DNA of 64,000 bases from Narthecium ossifragum (Eukaryota; Streptophyta; Magnoliopsida; Dioscoreales; Nartheciaceae). Location of the stretch: positions 22,833,648-22,897,647 of the forward strand of contig OY986967.1 in NCBI GenBank assembly GCA_963920575.1, given 5' to 3'. This document shows positions 46,201 to 58,503 of this stretch, one piece after another. Below the pieces are notes generated by a model. It saw only the letters and a list, made by a program, of their open reading frames with translations. It was not told the origin of the DNA and searched no databases. The position numbers and the translations under genes are program-made. Each line of letters begins with the position of its first letter. Within the stretch, counting starts at the first letter, position 1.

Positions 46201-47745
46201 TGCTCTACTGGCTTGAATATCGCCACGTGCAATGCTTGGCACCTTCATTTTTTCGTCACCTCTAACCAGTATTTCTTAATCTCATAACAATTATTTGAAC
46301 AAAAGTCTTCATTCAAGATGAAAAAAAAGGTTCTTGAAAAGTGCCTATTTAGCAATTAGCCAGAAAGCAAAAAAAAAAAAAAAGTAGAATAAATATATCA
46401 ACATCCAGGGGCCTTTTGGTTGCGGAAAAGATAGACCGCTAGCATAATGGAAAAGTAGGATTGAAATGCTAGAATAAGTTGAAAAGTTAAGCTAATTCTA
46501 GCTTTAGCATTTGGTTGGACTAATAGAGGATAACCTGTTCGAATAAGAAAAATTCTTATGTTTTACTACAGAGTACAATAAAGAGGAAAGAGTATTATAA
46601 TTTAATGAGAGGAGAGGACAAAAGGGCCAAAATGAGAGTGCTCATTGCCTATCCCACCCCTCCCTAGAGTAAGTAAGGACAATCTGTAATGATTACAATT
46701 CACCCACAACCTTCTTCACACTTGCAAAAAGATTTTTTGGCTGCTGATCAAACCCTCCTTACTCTGCAAATAAACATCGCCCTAAAAATTATCTGAACTC
46801 AATAAATTGCCTACTAGAAAGTTCAGCCGACATGTAAAAACCCAAAGAAAATCAAGAATCTCGATGCAAGAAAGGACAGAAAAGAACTTCTACACAAATA
46901 GCTTATACAAAATCTTCCAATAGAAGAAATAGTAGTCTGACAATCTAATCATATACTTGAGAGCTGGAAATATAGCAATCGAACATTGGAGCTTGAGCGC
47001 CCAACATCATTACTGTTTTCTGCACGAGTTCTCATGGAAGTAAGCCTACCAAGATATGACGCTGAAAATTTCAACTCAACATCTTTTTTCCCCCTCTTTC
47101 ATCCAAACCAAGGTCAGAAATCCAACCACCACTATGTTTAACAGAGCAACCCAAAATTATTCGTTGTGTGGAAATCTCAAGAAAGCATAGCAATTCAATC
47201 TCCTAGCACAACAACAAGGATGTATCCCAAGACACCCATGAATGGAAGTTATAGGGAACATGATCGAAGCATTTAATAACCAAAGAACTGAGCTATAAAT
47301 TAGGCATAACAGGCAAACAAGTAAAACCAAACAAATACCAAAGAACCAAGAACTCTCCGATCAATCATCTCGCTGATTCCTAAGAACAAGAAACCAAATT
47401 GGAGACCCAAAAGAAAACTGGACGCACAAGGTCGTAGTCTCATATACCTCGGTGGCAGAGGTGGCAGACGCCGTCGTAGATGAGGACCCGAGGCTGGAGG
47501 AGGCCAGGGAAGGTAGCGGCAGCGGCCGCAGTAGTAGGATGGGGATCGACGATGGGGAAGTCGTCCTCCGCTTCTTCCGACTCGGGGGTGGAGGCGGCGA
47601 CAGGAGGAGGAGAAGCAAGCGCGGCTCGAGAAATGAGGGGGGAAGTTGGCCCAGAAGTGACAGTCGAGGCTCTTCTAGCGCGGACCTCCGCCGCCGCCCA
47701 CGACCCCGCCCGGAGGCGGCGGGCATAGGCCAAGCGCGCTAGCAT
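43280..47745 (-). CDS. DCC-family protein (DUF393), putative thiol-disulfide oxidoreductase
   Basis: Three minus-strand exons: 47745-47448, 44880-44713, 43509-43280; phases join and give 231 residues. The first 60 or so are Arg/Ala/Ser-rich, a likely plastid or mitochondrial targeting peptide. The family signature DxxCxxC is present as DGVCHLC (Asp91, Cys94, Cys97), followed by VKWVISIDKHEKIKFCCLQS, then PESYYEGSTAALKVASYLPF and the C-terminal FPAPLRDLVYDYVAKHRYDW and FGKDDECIV. Length and order fit plant DCC proteins. The biochemical role of the family is not settled; the oxidoreductase label rests on the CxxC motif. Intron 1 is 2.6 kb and intron 2 is 1.2 kb with a SINE-like insert. Confidence 0.9.
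44185..44333 (+). repeat. candidate tRNA-derived SINE in the DCC gene intron
   Basis: A GTGGTTAGCACC stretch at about 44206 resembles an internal A box and GGTTCGAATCC at 44251-44261 is a near-perfect B box, 45 bp apart. The unit ends in a run of T near 44321-44333. T-rich ends occur in some plant SINEs. Target-site duplication was not found. Confidence 0.45.
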
Positions 47746-48083
47746 CGTGTCAGCAGGAGGAGCTTTTTCCGATCATCTCCCCCGAGCGTTGCTGCTTTTA
47801 TTACATCCCTTCTCCCACCTCTGCGTTCAAGGCAAAAGGATTCGAGGGAAACGAGTCGGTTGTTGGGCTACTAATGGGCCGGCACTGTCGGGTTAAGCCT
47901 ATGGGCTCAAACTTGACTTATTGAAGGAGACATACTTAGGCCAGACAAACCTAGCCCAATCTCGAATATCGCGGGTGGGCTCCTGGACCTAGTGCAGTGC
48001 CAGCATGGGCCGGGGAATTATGATAGGATCCATTGCGCCAGCGCCTCATCCCCACCGCTCTCTCTCTCTCCAACTCCAAGGAG
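47746..48083. promoter_or_regulatory. shared (bidirectional) promoter of the DCC gene and EMB506
   Basis: The two start codons face away from each other and are 338 bp apart, with no other gene between. The sequence is of mixed composition with CT-rich tracts just before the EMB506 ATG. No TATA box is obvious, as is common for housekeeping plastid-protein genes. Confidence 0.6.
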
Positions 48084-51000
48084 ATGCTAGCCAGAGCGGG
48101 GGCGTTCCTATCCTCGCCGTGCATCCTTCTCCGTCCATCCTCTACTGCTCCACGGCGCAGCAGCTCGCTCAGAGGTCTACGCTCTTCTTCTCTTCTCGCT
48201 TTCTCCAGCTCCCCCGCGTGGAGGCATGGCCGCCTTCGTGGCCGTAGAAAACGGGATGGGAAAGAGCGTGGGGAAAGCCCTGATGTTAGGTACGGCACAG
48301 GCTACGAGGAGCCGGACGGAGATGAAGAGGAGCAAGATGAGGACAATGGTGAAGACGCTGCTCCTAGCTCGGTGACCAGTGGCGTTGATGCCGCCAAGGA
48401 ACTTGAGGAGCTTGTCAGAGGTTTTCTATTCCTTTATCTCTATCTTCTGTTTCGTGGTTGTTTGAACGGTTGCTCTTGTGATGAGAAGGAGATTTCTAAG
48501 TATGATGATGGAAACATAACCAAAGTTTTCAACTTTGTGGTTGTTTTTGCTTGAATAGCATCTTAACTCTAGAAATTACGATTTGCACTTTTGTTTAGCT
48601 CGAATCCAATAGGTATGATCCTTCCCGATACTTAGAAATTTTATTTTTGTCCCGCTTAGTTGTTTTCTTTGTAGATTATAAGGTCCAAGTAAAAGATCAT
48701 AATCCTACTCTGGGAGTTACAAAACCATACAGCCTTTTGATGGTTTTTTTTTCTTGCTTAGTTGAGCCAAGAGGCTACAGCTTTTTGATGCTGTTTCTTA
48801 TACACCTCGGCAAGTATTTGGTAGCTAATAGGACTCTTTGGCCAATTGGCCTGTCTTTAGTATGCATTGAAGCAGTGCGACATTTTTCTTTATGGTGTTT
48901 TTAGTGCAGGAGCATTATGGATGTCTGATGTCTACTTTCTTTTAGATCGGCATAGTGCACTACAGATCTTTTAACCAAATAGTAGCTGACAAGTTTATGT
49001 TTCTCAAAACCAATAAGTATGAAATATACCATTATTAGAGCTTGACTACCCTTTTACCATCCCTGCCTGCAGTGACTATTGAATAGGTAGATATATTTCC
49101 TCAATTGTGGGTTTCATTTGCAAGCTCAACCGAGTCTTCGAAGAGTCATTATAGAATTGTATGTCAGAACAAGTTATGGAATCACCAGAGGGTGGTTATG
49201 GATTCAAGTTTTTGAACTCTGACAGGAAAAATATACGTTAAGGGAAACACCTAACGATGCCACTCATTTACTTTTCCTAATTAGCTTATGTGTTAGTCTC
49301 TACCAAATTGATCTGGCATGCAAAGCAATAGTTATTAGGAACTATGCTAACATATAAAGCTCCAATGTCTGTGGCAGTAGTCTTTGTGGTGATTGTCTTT
49401 GTGGTGATTGAGAGAACCTCCAAGTAATCCTAGGATTACCTGGTATGAAGTTATTGTAGTATCCTGCATTCGAATGGACGATTCCATGCACAAAAGTTGA
49501 CTCAAGTGGTTCCAATGCAAATTACATAGATGCTATAGTCTTTGAGAAAAATGTTCCAAAGTGGCACAGGCATTTGTGATCAATAATGAAATTTTGTAAA
49601 TGAGGATTTTCAGATATTAAGGTACTTCCTGAGATTCAAGGACTAGAGAAATAAAAATGAGGCCAAGCTCGGCAATGTGCAATACTAGGAGTGAAGAAGG
49701 ATTCATCTCAAAGTTGGGAGACAATTATGGTACCCATTTGATGTAAATGGCATGGTGAATGGCCAATGGCAGAGAGGATGGGTTTAGGGATTCAAGGAGA
49801 ACCATGCTGGACTTGAAGGTTCAATCTTGATCAAGGATGAGTTTTGGTCTCCTTGTGTATCTGCTTCCACTGCTTAAAGTTTTTCTTGGCTCTGGAACCG
49901 GTGAGACATCTGATTGGAGTGAATTTTGCTTCTACGGCCTACCATTCTAATTTTCTGTTCATTCATTTCTTTTCTTGCCCCCTTCTTTTTTCTAGTAGCT
50001 TGACAATGCTATTCTAGAGATCGTGATACTCACTTTTCAGTTCAAGAACTTTTTGTTTGTACAATAAATGAGCTGGTCAATTTTTAATGCTGCCTATTAA
50101 AATTTGTCAGTTTATTCTGTTATTGGAGTATCATTGAAGGCATTACTCATTGCCAGAAGTGATTCGGATCTATGAGCTAAGAAGCATGGTTTGAAGTTTT
50201 GGTTTAGGGCCCAAACAAAATGGTTTGGCAATTTTGGGTTTGGCTTTGGTGATTTTGGTTTCAGTTTAAAGAAAATAAGATAATAACTAAGTCTATTGCC
50301 AATATAATGACATATTAAGGTAAAGATGCAATGATCCATCTGCTTAGACATCATTCTTTCGATATATATGTCATCGATTTGGATGTTGAAACTCTTCCTC
50401 TTACATTCTGTTTATTCTGTTTATGTCATTGCCTCAAGACTACAAATTTAGCTAGTAGTATATCCCATGCTCCATTTTTTGAGGAAGATGTTTCTGGATT
50501 ATGATTAATTTTCTATTGTCTCAGGCTATTGGCGAGCATGCTTTCAGCTCTTGGTATTTCTGACACTAACTTGGCTTTCTGATTTTTTGATGCATCATCT
50601 TGTTACTGTTCTATTATCCGTGGTTGATTATATAATGTTGGTTTTCTTCTCTCTTTAACTTCTATGGTAAGCAAAGCAGATACAGCAGATCTCAGCTGAT
50701 CTGTTCTTGAGTTCTCTGAAACTGTCAACCTATTGTAATTAAGTAGGCCATGATGCATCTTATGGTTTATACAGAAGTTGAAGAGCTTTTAGGGCCAGAT
50801 GAAAAGGCTATATTGAGGCAAAATGAAGCACCTGACTACAGCAAAATATCAACTGTTAAGTATTCTCATGACAACTACTTTTTGCCTTTATGTCTAAACT
50901 GCAATAGGGGCAAAGATACACTCATCCACTTGAGTTTATTTCACCTCAATTTGTACTCGGGTTGAGGCGGCATAACTATGTCCTCATCTATCCCAAGTAA

Positions 51001-52391
51001 CATGTAGTTTGAATGTATATCTCTTCCTTACTGCACTACTTTTTCAGCCATTTGAGACTTTGAGTGCTTATATTTTGTAATCAAATGCAGAGGAAATGGA
51101 ACCCACTTCATACTCTAGCCCTGTCCATTCAGATACCATTCATGGATAGACTTCTTGAGCATGGTATAGATATTGATTCTGTTGACAAGGTGAGATTCAT
51201 TTTATAGTGTTTTATCTGCTGGAGCTCAGGGGTAATTTCTCTTATCTAAAGCTGTAGTACTTGAGTAGGTTTGTTGACACAGGATGGCTTTACTGCTCTT
51301 CATAAGGCAGTAATGGGTAAAAAAGAGGCTGTTATAAGCCATCTTTTAAGGAAAGGTGCAAATCCTCATATCAGGGACAGGGTAAGAAAAACTTGTCTTT
51401 TATCATTTTTCTTGTTTTTGCTTCTTCCTTTTTTTTGTTAGTGAGTTTTGAGGTATATTGGTTTACCATCCTGTTCACAGGATGGTGCGACCCCACTACA
51501 TTATGCTGCTCAAGTTGGTGCTCTACAAACGGTGAAGTTACTAATCAAATATAAAGTTGACTTGAATGTCTCCGATAATGTGAGTTTCCTATTTTGTGGG
51601 TGTCTTTCGTCATGGAATTGTATGACCTGACATCTATTCTTATTGATGACAATGTAATGCAGGATGGCTGGACACCTTTACATGTTGCCATACAAACAAG
51701 ATCTAGAGATATCGTGAAGGTGTTGCTAGTAAATGGTGCCGATAAGACGAGAAGAAATAAGGTGAATATTTGAAAGCTAGCTTACTGTCCTTTTTCTTAG
51801 TTAATGACAAATATTTGGTGTTGTAAGGATAGACTTTTGTCATATCTATAGGGTATATGCATAGCTGAAACTTGCTGCTGCTTTCTTTCTTTTATTTATC
51901 CCTTTCAGATAGATCTGAATTTCCGTTGGTTGATAATGGTTCAGAAACTTAATGCTAAAAATCAAGTATTTTCAGTTTAACCTGAATAAATTTGCAGACT
52001 TGGGTGAAAGCTTTGGTACAGATTATGGTCTGCAAGTGTTTTAAACCTCAACCTCTATTAGATACACTATACCTCATAGAAACACCGTCTCTCTTTTCTA
52101 AATTGCTTCACTGGAGCTGACTGGCAACATTCTTTCCTTTTAAGCATACTGAAGCCATTCGAACTTTTGAAGTGCTTGATGTATATGTCAAAAAAGTTGT
52201 AGGTTTTTGCACATTAACAGCATAAGCATGACCTTAAAGAAATTGACATTGATCTCTGACCTCTTGCTTTGTCCTGTGTTTTTAAGTATGGGAAGACGCC
52301 TCTGGATCTGTGCTTATGCTATGGGAAAGATTTCAAGTCTTATGACCTCGCAAAGCTTCTCAAACTCGTTCCAGCTAACCGAGATCCTTGA
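48084..52391 (+). CDS. EMB506: ankyrin-repeat protein EMB506, chloroplastic
   Basis: EMB506 is a plastid ankyrin protein that partners AKRP and is needed for plastid differentiation in embryos. Exons: 48084-48420, 50775-50859, 51093-51189, 51283-51381, 51481-51579, 51663-51761, 52287-52391; phases join, 306 residues. The first 50 residues are Ser/Arg-rich without acids (transit peptide). An acidic stretch ([17 protein letters not shown]) follows, then [20 protein letters not shown]. Five ankyrin units start at about residue 140, including [40 protein letters not shown] and [20 protein letters not shown]; three exons are 99 bp, one repeat each. It ends in [19 protein letters not shown], matching the family. 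The acceptor of exon 3 is GAG, not the CAG two bases earlier, because only that keeps the frame. Confidence 0.93.
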
Positions 52392-53080
52392 ATCACCTAT
52401 GCCTGTGGTCTGACTGCTAGCACCTAGATTATGGGAGAAAAAGGACCTAGAAATTACTTTGCAAAGTAGTAGTTTCTTGTAGAATTAGATTCTTCCAGTA
52501 GCTACTCGATGAAAGAAAGTTCACGTGATGATTGTTCATGGTTGTTCATTGACTCCATATCATGATTAATTCATGGGAGTTTTTCTGTGGATATGTATGC
52601 TTAACTGTTTGTGATCATCTTTATAGAGCATAGTTTCAGAAAGTACAATTCAGGAGAAAGGTTTCCTGATTCCTTTTATTTTCTCGACTTGATGTGGAAT
52701 ACTGGAACCCATGCACATATTTGATGTTTGAAATGAACAAGAAATACTTCGAGTTGAACACTTGTAATTTTGTATAGCTAGAGTTCAGTATTTATCATCA
52801 AAAAATAATCAAATATTCCTCCTGTTTGACATCTTATTTGATATTTACAAACACATAATTCATTCATCAACCAGAGGATCATTTAGCAACAAAACAAAAA
52901 AAACCTATTCAAAACCAAATTCAAGGTAATGATTTTTTCACTACAAAATCCACAAAATCATTGAAAAGCTGCTCTAACAAAACAATTATTCTTTTATCTC
53001 AACCACTAATTACAAAAAAATAAAAACAAAGTAAGTTAAAAAAAAACTACTCATTCATAAATTTCAAGCAAATCATCTAC
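52392..53080. other. convergent 3' flanks
   Basis: 3' untranslated sequence of EMB506 and of the coiled-coil gene, AT-rich; nothing else seen. Confidence 0.4.
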
Positions 53081-53695
53081 TCAGGAGGCTTCCTCAGGAG
53101 GCTTGCGCTGCCACGGCGCCAACGCCACCCTCTTGAAGTCATCATAGCATGCATGCATCTTGACGTACTCCCCTCTCTCCCTCTCCTCCATCGCCGCCAG
53201 CTCCTCCCGGATCCGCCTCTTCTCCCGCCGCCGCCGCGCCGCCTGCCCGACGAACTGCTCCCACGTCTCCGATATCCCATGCAGGTCGTCGAGCCGGCTC
53301 CTATACTCCTCCACGTCGAACCCCATCAGCCGCGCCGTCTCCAGCTCAGCTATCAGCCTCTGGTACTCCCCGGCGAACTGCCTCTTCCGCAGCGACAATC
53401 CACGTATCTGCTCGGCGGCGGCGCGCAGCGACTGCCGCATGACGGCCTCGCAGACCCGGACGAGCCGCTCCCTTAGTGGCCGGGGGATGTCGACGAACCT
53501 CTCGTGGAAGGGCAGCGGCGGCGAGGAGGAGCTGCAGACGGAGGGGCTCGGAGGGGGGTCGGTCGGGGAGGGCGGCGTGGTCAGGGAGGGGCTGGAGGGG
53601 TGGCATGGGGATGGAGGGGTGGCATGGGGATGGAGGGGTGGTGGGGGAGGTGGTGGAGGGGTACATGGTTGAGTGGTGATCTTCTTCTTGACCAT
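53081..53695 (-). CDS. proline-rich, coiled-coil plant protein of unknown function
   Basis: Intronless, 204 residues. Residues 1-60 are Pro/Ser/Thr-rich with a run of eight prolines. From about residue 65 the protein is charged and helical, with likely coiled coil (RLVRVCEAVMRQSLRAAAEQ, then EYQRLIAELETARLMGFDVE and RRREKRRIREELAAMEERER). It ends APWQRKPPEEAS. No transmembrane segment or catalytic motif is seen and I recognise no family. A TATA box on the same strand lies 50 bp before the ATG and supports this start. GC content is much higher than in neighbours. Confidence 0.7.
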   Translation of the reverse strand: MVKKKITTQPCTPPPPPPPPLHPHATPPSPCHPSSPSLTTPPSPTDPPPSPSVCSSSSPPLPFHERFVDIPRPLRERLVRVCEAVMRQSLRAAAEQIRGLSLRKRQFAGEYQRLIAELETARLMGFDVEEYRSRLDDLHGISETWEQFVGQAARRRREKRRIREELAAMEERERGEYVKMHACYDDFKRVALAPWQRKPPEEAS

Positions 53696-53744
53696 GAATT
53701 GGATGGTGATGGTGATGATGATCTTGGTTTTGGTTTTGTGGAGG

Positions 53745-53752
53745 TTTATATA
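53745..53752 (-). promoter_or_regulatory. TATA box of the coiled-coil gene
   Basis: TATATAAA on the minus strand, 50 bp upstream of the start codon at 53695. Confidence 0.6.
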
Positions 53753-55166
53753 CTAGGAAGTGGTTGTCGTGATGGTGGTGGGGGGGAAGTGGCCGTAGTG
53801 GGGTGCATGTTGTGGCCGAGCACGGCGGAGGAGCAGTGGAATGGAAATAGTAAAAGGTGAGCTGGGAGGCACGGTTGGGGTGGCGCAATAAAATTGGACC
53901 GTTGGAGGGGGGGTTTGGATTTGGGATGGGGGGGATCTTTGACTTGGTCCTGTTTCTTTATCCTGCCAAAAGGTTAATTAGAGCAATGGGCCCAAAAATT
54001 ACCTATTGCTATACATGGCAATCAGATCAAACCTACATGGCATGATTCTAAACGTGGAACTCCTGAATTAGATCTTTTTATATAGTTTTCTGTTTATTTT
54101 GAATGTCATTTCAATTAACTTCTCCATTAGAGCTACACGCATCCTTGTCCTCTTGGATTAATTCCTTGGTCTTCTCCACTATTGTAGTTGTTAGCAATCT
54201 GATGCCCTTAATTCCTGGGCATTAAGACAAAAGTTTAAACAATAAATAGACATACCATTATAACTAGAGATAGTTAATTAATTTCGCTTCTAGATTTGCA
54301 TCATTGCATGAAACCAACCTTGTTTCTAGGAGTATATTGTCAGAATTGTAAAGGATTTTTGTGATATATAGCATATTTTCAGGATGTTGTATGATATTAA
54401 TCCCAAATAGAAATGATTAGGTTAGGAGGGCAGAGGATGAGTGGAAAATAAAGAATGAACCATGCATTTTCCAAGCAATCTCATTTAGCATGCCTCAAAC
54501 AATATCTATAAAACAGGAACAATTTTAAGATTCCTACCTCAGGAAGGAGATGGTGCTCATTCAGAAAACATATCCACAAGAATAACATTGATTGCTCACA
54601 ACACTCAATCTCCATGCAGAGACACATTCACTAGCATCCATAAAAAAAAAATAACAAACATAGAAGACGACTGCATTTGAGACTACCTGTTCAGTATTTA
54701 TGCTAAGAATCCAATGCAACAGCCCTCGAATGCATCTCTAAACCCTGGAGAGTAATACCATCCTTTATAATACCAAAATTAGCATACATGAATATAAAAA
54801 CAGCATGTCAAAACTTAACAAGGATTGGCATGATATGACAAAATGTGTTAAGAACTAAATCAGTTATACATAAGCAATTTAACAGGCTCAGCAAACCCTT
54901 GAGGTGCATGATGAAGACTCCATTAAACTCCTCGGGTCCCTAATCTAAAATGGGAAGTTAGCTGCAAAACATAGATCAGCACGCTGGCCCATATTCACAC
55001 ATAGAAAACAGTATGTTAACTGAACTGCACACGAGAGCAGCCCACCAAGCACTAGTAAGTATAGCAATGAAGATTGAAAAGCAACTGTATACTTGCATTC
55101 AAAAATGTGCTTCCTCAGTGGCCGGTACAAGTGGGAATTCAACACTCCCCACACACTGATCGACAA
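53753..55166. other. spacer
   Basis: The upstream region of the coiled-coil gene and the 3' flank of the methyltransferase gene. No coding sequence or element recognised. Confidence 0.35.
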
Positions 55167-56022
55167 CTAGTACTCCATTGAACTGATCCGTCTGTATACA
55201 GCTTGAAAAGTCTGCCCTCCATTTCTAGCAACCTTTTGACCTTCCTCTGTCGCAGAAATTAAAAGCTTCACAACTGGGTCTGCCTTCAGCTCTTCCTCTG
55301 GTTCAGCTTTGAATAGAGGGTGATCCTCCAAACAACCCCTCATCCACTCTCCAAGCTCCTCCACATCTGTTATCGTGTATATGATCCCCCCAACTTCAAG
55401 AGTATAAGCGTACTCATCAAGCAGCTGAGGACTGATTACACGACGTCTATGGTTCTTCTCCTTGAAATGAGGATCAGGAAATAGAAAGAACATCTTGGAC
55501 AGCTGCCCTTTCTCGAAGTAATTAGGTATGTACTTCATGGAGTTCGTACGAACCACAGAGATGTTCTCATATTGACCTGGTTTAGAGGCTCTTAATGCCA
55601 ATATCCGCTCCTTGACATACTCTGTTACCTGTATAGAAGTCATGCATTTTTTAGACAAATTAACTCCAGAGTGGTGCCATAATCAAGATAACCAGACTTC
55701 ATACCTTGTCTCTGAGCTCCATTCCGATCATAAGAGTATCTGGGAATAGAGTGGACAGGCTCACAAGCAATCCGCCAAAGCCACAGCCAATGTCAGCAAA
55801 TCGAATTTTGGGGAGTGTCGTATCAGAGTTATCATGATTACACTCTTCAGACGGGAAGAAGTGGGGGAAATGCTCGCAATAGTCCACTTCAGCAGGGCAG
55901 ATGGGAATGGGAAAATGGGAATCACTGAGAGGATTACTGTGAGCACGTGCTCTATAGAAACGCTTCCGAGGAAGCTGGCCCGATTGGCCATTCCGATGTG
56001 GCCTGCCATTGTTTGTTGACAT
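55167..56022 (-). CDS. tRNA (guanine-N7-)-methyltransferase (m7G46), Trm8/METTL1 type
   Basis: Methylates G46 in the variable loop of tRNAs with S-adenosylmethionine. Two exons: 56022-55705 and 55628-55167, joined in phase 0, 259 residues. The N terminus has LPRKRFYRARAHSNPLSD, conserved in plants. The SAM-binding motif is FADIGCGFGGLLVSL, followed by MIGMELRDKVTEYVKERI. The family motif FLFPDPHFKEKNHRRR, then YTITDVEELGEWM and the C-terminal GQKVARNGGQTF, are intact. An in-frame ATG 48 bp upstream (56070) would add 16 residues not seen in relatives, so I prefer 56022. In yeast and human the enzyme needs a WD-repeat partner (Trm82/WDR4), not found here. Confidence 0.93.
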
Positions 56023-57463
56023 GGGAACAAAATCAAAGGCGATTTTTGTTTTAGGATCTATCACGGGCAATCTTGACCTACAGATGTGCTAGCTTAAAGG
56101 GTAGAGCCTCTAATGGCGCACATAAAAATTTAAGCAAGCATTTCATATATGTGGGATTCTTCTCGACCAGCGAAACCAAAGGAAATTGATGGCCTGCCAA
56201 AGAATAAAAGCTGTTATGTAGTGGTCAAAAAGAGTTTCCTTTCGGGAAAATTGAAATTCCCGTGACCTCTTGTATTCAATAGATCAAACTCACTCTATAG
56301 TCGAGAAACAACAAAAGAAGAACGGACAAATTAGCATTAGGTTGCAGCAAGATTAACCAATCCATTCCCTTTCAAACACTTACACATTCTTTTTCCAATA
56401 ATGTTGCAAATACTCTTTTTTGAGCAAACTATAGCAATGAACCCTATAGACCAACTAAATTTCATTCACCAAACAAGACTAGCTAGCCCCGAATCCTGTA
56501 GGATTCGAGCGGGAGCACGGTCCCATCTCCATGCTGATCGCAACTAAAACGCTAGGGCTTTGCTGAAAGAAGCAAACACAAAGAAGCTGAAAACCAAGGA
56601 ATAATCGGTACCTTTTCAAAGCTCTAACCCTCTAATCCCCTTCAACGTAAACTCTCTCGCCGCAGCCTTCCCGTCGCCAACAGCTGGCTATGCGTTCCTC
56701 CAGCCGCCGAACAAGGAAGAAGAGGTCTGAGAGATAGGCTCCTATCGACGCGGAGCTTGGCTAGATATCGATTAAAGACGTAAATTCTCAGCTCTTGCTC
56801 GATATCGGAGAGAGAGTCGGGAGAGATAAAGAGCTTCGGGGAGGAGAAAGCGTGGGAAAGAGGGCCGGGAGAGAGAGATAGAGAGCCGGGAGATCGAGAG
56901 AACGCCAGAAAAGAGGACGTGGGCGTCAGGGAGAGAGATCACCGGGAATAGAGATCGTGAAGAGAGAGAGAGACGCCGGATGGAGCGATCGTGCCGGAGG
57001 CGAGAGAAAGAGATATCGGGATTTGAGAGTCTTTAGAGACGAGGGAGAGGTGGCTGAATGGATGAATCAAAGCCCTCTTTAGCTATTTACTCTCGGATTA
57101 AGAACTGTTGGTCGTTGATATCAAGATCAACGTAAGATCTCAGCTTCATTTATCTATACTAGGTTTAGGAAGAGATCTTGGTCATAGATCTCAAGAACAA
57201 TGGCTGAGTTCCCATCTGGTAAATTTTTGGCAAGCCAGAAAGATATACAAATATGTCAATAGGGTGCGGCTATCCGCACAACAGATTGGACTCAACGCAC
57301 CACATCTCAGATTTAAAAAAAAAAAAATTTAAAAACCGAAAAAACCCTAAACTACACACATCCCCTACATCCCTTCTCTCCCCCATCCCACCCTCACCTC
57401 CTCCACCACCCCCCACCCCCCAACCACGCCGGCAACCAACCGCCGCCCCGCCGTCCCCTCCCC
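56023..57463. other. methyltransferase upstream region and spacer
   Basis: Probable leader and leader intron near the gene, then a purine-rich stretch with many GAGAGA and CGGGAGA words at about 56800-57050. From about 57320 the sequence is C-rich and runs into the gap. No gene supported. Confidence 0.4.
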
Positions 57464-57663
57464 NNNNNNNNNNNNNNNNNNNNNNNNNNNNNNNNNNNNN
57501 NNNNNNNNNNNNNNNNNNNNNNNNNNNNNNNNNNNNNNNNNNNNNNNNNNNNNNNNNNNNNNNNNNNNNNNNNNNNNNNNNNNNNNNNNNNNNNNNNNNN
57601 NNNNNNNNNNNNNNNNNNNNNNNNNNNNNNNNNNNNNNNNNNNNNNNNNNNNNNNNNNNNNNN
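57464..57663. other. assembly gap of 200 N
   Basis: Exactly 200 undetermined bases, a conventional placeholder for a gap of unknown size. The flanks are C-rich at the left and G-rich at the right. Open frames reported across it are meaningless. Confidence 0.98.
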
Positions 57664-57879
57664 GGAGGTGAAGGGGCGGGCGCGAGTCGGGGTGGGGGTT
57701 CCGGCACTGTGTAGGAGTGTATAATTGTTAGAGCAGAAATTATGACCGTTGACCGGGACTGTAATCAAGGTCAAAATTCTATTTTCACATTCGAATATCA
57801 GGAGATTGTGGTTTTTTGTTCTACTCCTTCGAATGATCGAATCGGAGGTGTTGAAGTGTACAAAGAAGGTATTTTTGGT

Positions 57880-58020
57880 TGATGGTGGAGTTGATGGAAA
57901 TGGAAAATGGAAAATGGGAATAATGGAAAATGGAAAATGGAGATGGAAAATGGAAAATGAGATTTCATGAATAATGGAAAATGGGCAGCGGAAAATGGGA
58001 ATAATGGAAATGATCTATCT
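57880..58020 (+). repeat. GGAAAATGG simple-sequence stretch
   Basis: Imperfect tandem GGAAAATGG and GGGAATAATGGAAAATGG words fill this stretch. It is low-complexity DNA without coding evidence. Confidence 0.8.
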
Positions 58021-58503
58021 TATAACTACTCCTATGAGTGATAAATCTACTCCTATGAATGATAGAAATATGCTACTCCTATGATTGAAATTATGGTAGC
58101 ACTGCTCCTAGAAAAGAAGGCATTAATGCAGAAATTAAAAGGAATGAAAAGGCTTCATTAATATAAATAAGACTACATTGATAAATGTAAAATGCTACAT
58201 AAAAAGATAAAAAGCTAGTTTGTTTTGATGGCCGGGGCCCGTTTTTCTTCTTCCTCTTGGCTATTTATAGAGCTTCTGGTAACTGATTTGAAAACTATCA
58301 GGAAACCACTATGCAGTTGCTGCGACTATTGCTGTGAAAGTGGAAACCACCAGAACTGCATAACTGGTCTAAAACTGCTCTGGAACTGCCACTAAACAAC
58401 GCCTCCTGTCTTCCGCTGTATTTTTGCCGATGATAACCTTGGAATCTGGCAAAACTCTGAACATCAAAGTTGTAGATCTTCAAATTATCTTTCCAACGGT
58501 ACC

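Noticed and set aside
46399..46700. Possible MITE starting GGGGCCTTTTGGTTGCGG in the DCC intron
   Set aside because: The start resembles some MITE ends, but I could not find an inverted partner or target-site duplication.
57253..57774. Open frames spanning the N run
   Set aside because: They contain about 67 undetermined codons and exist only because N does not encode stops.
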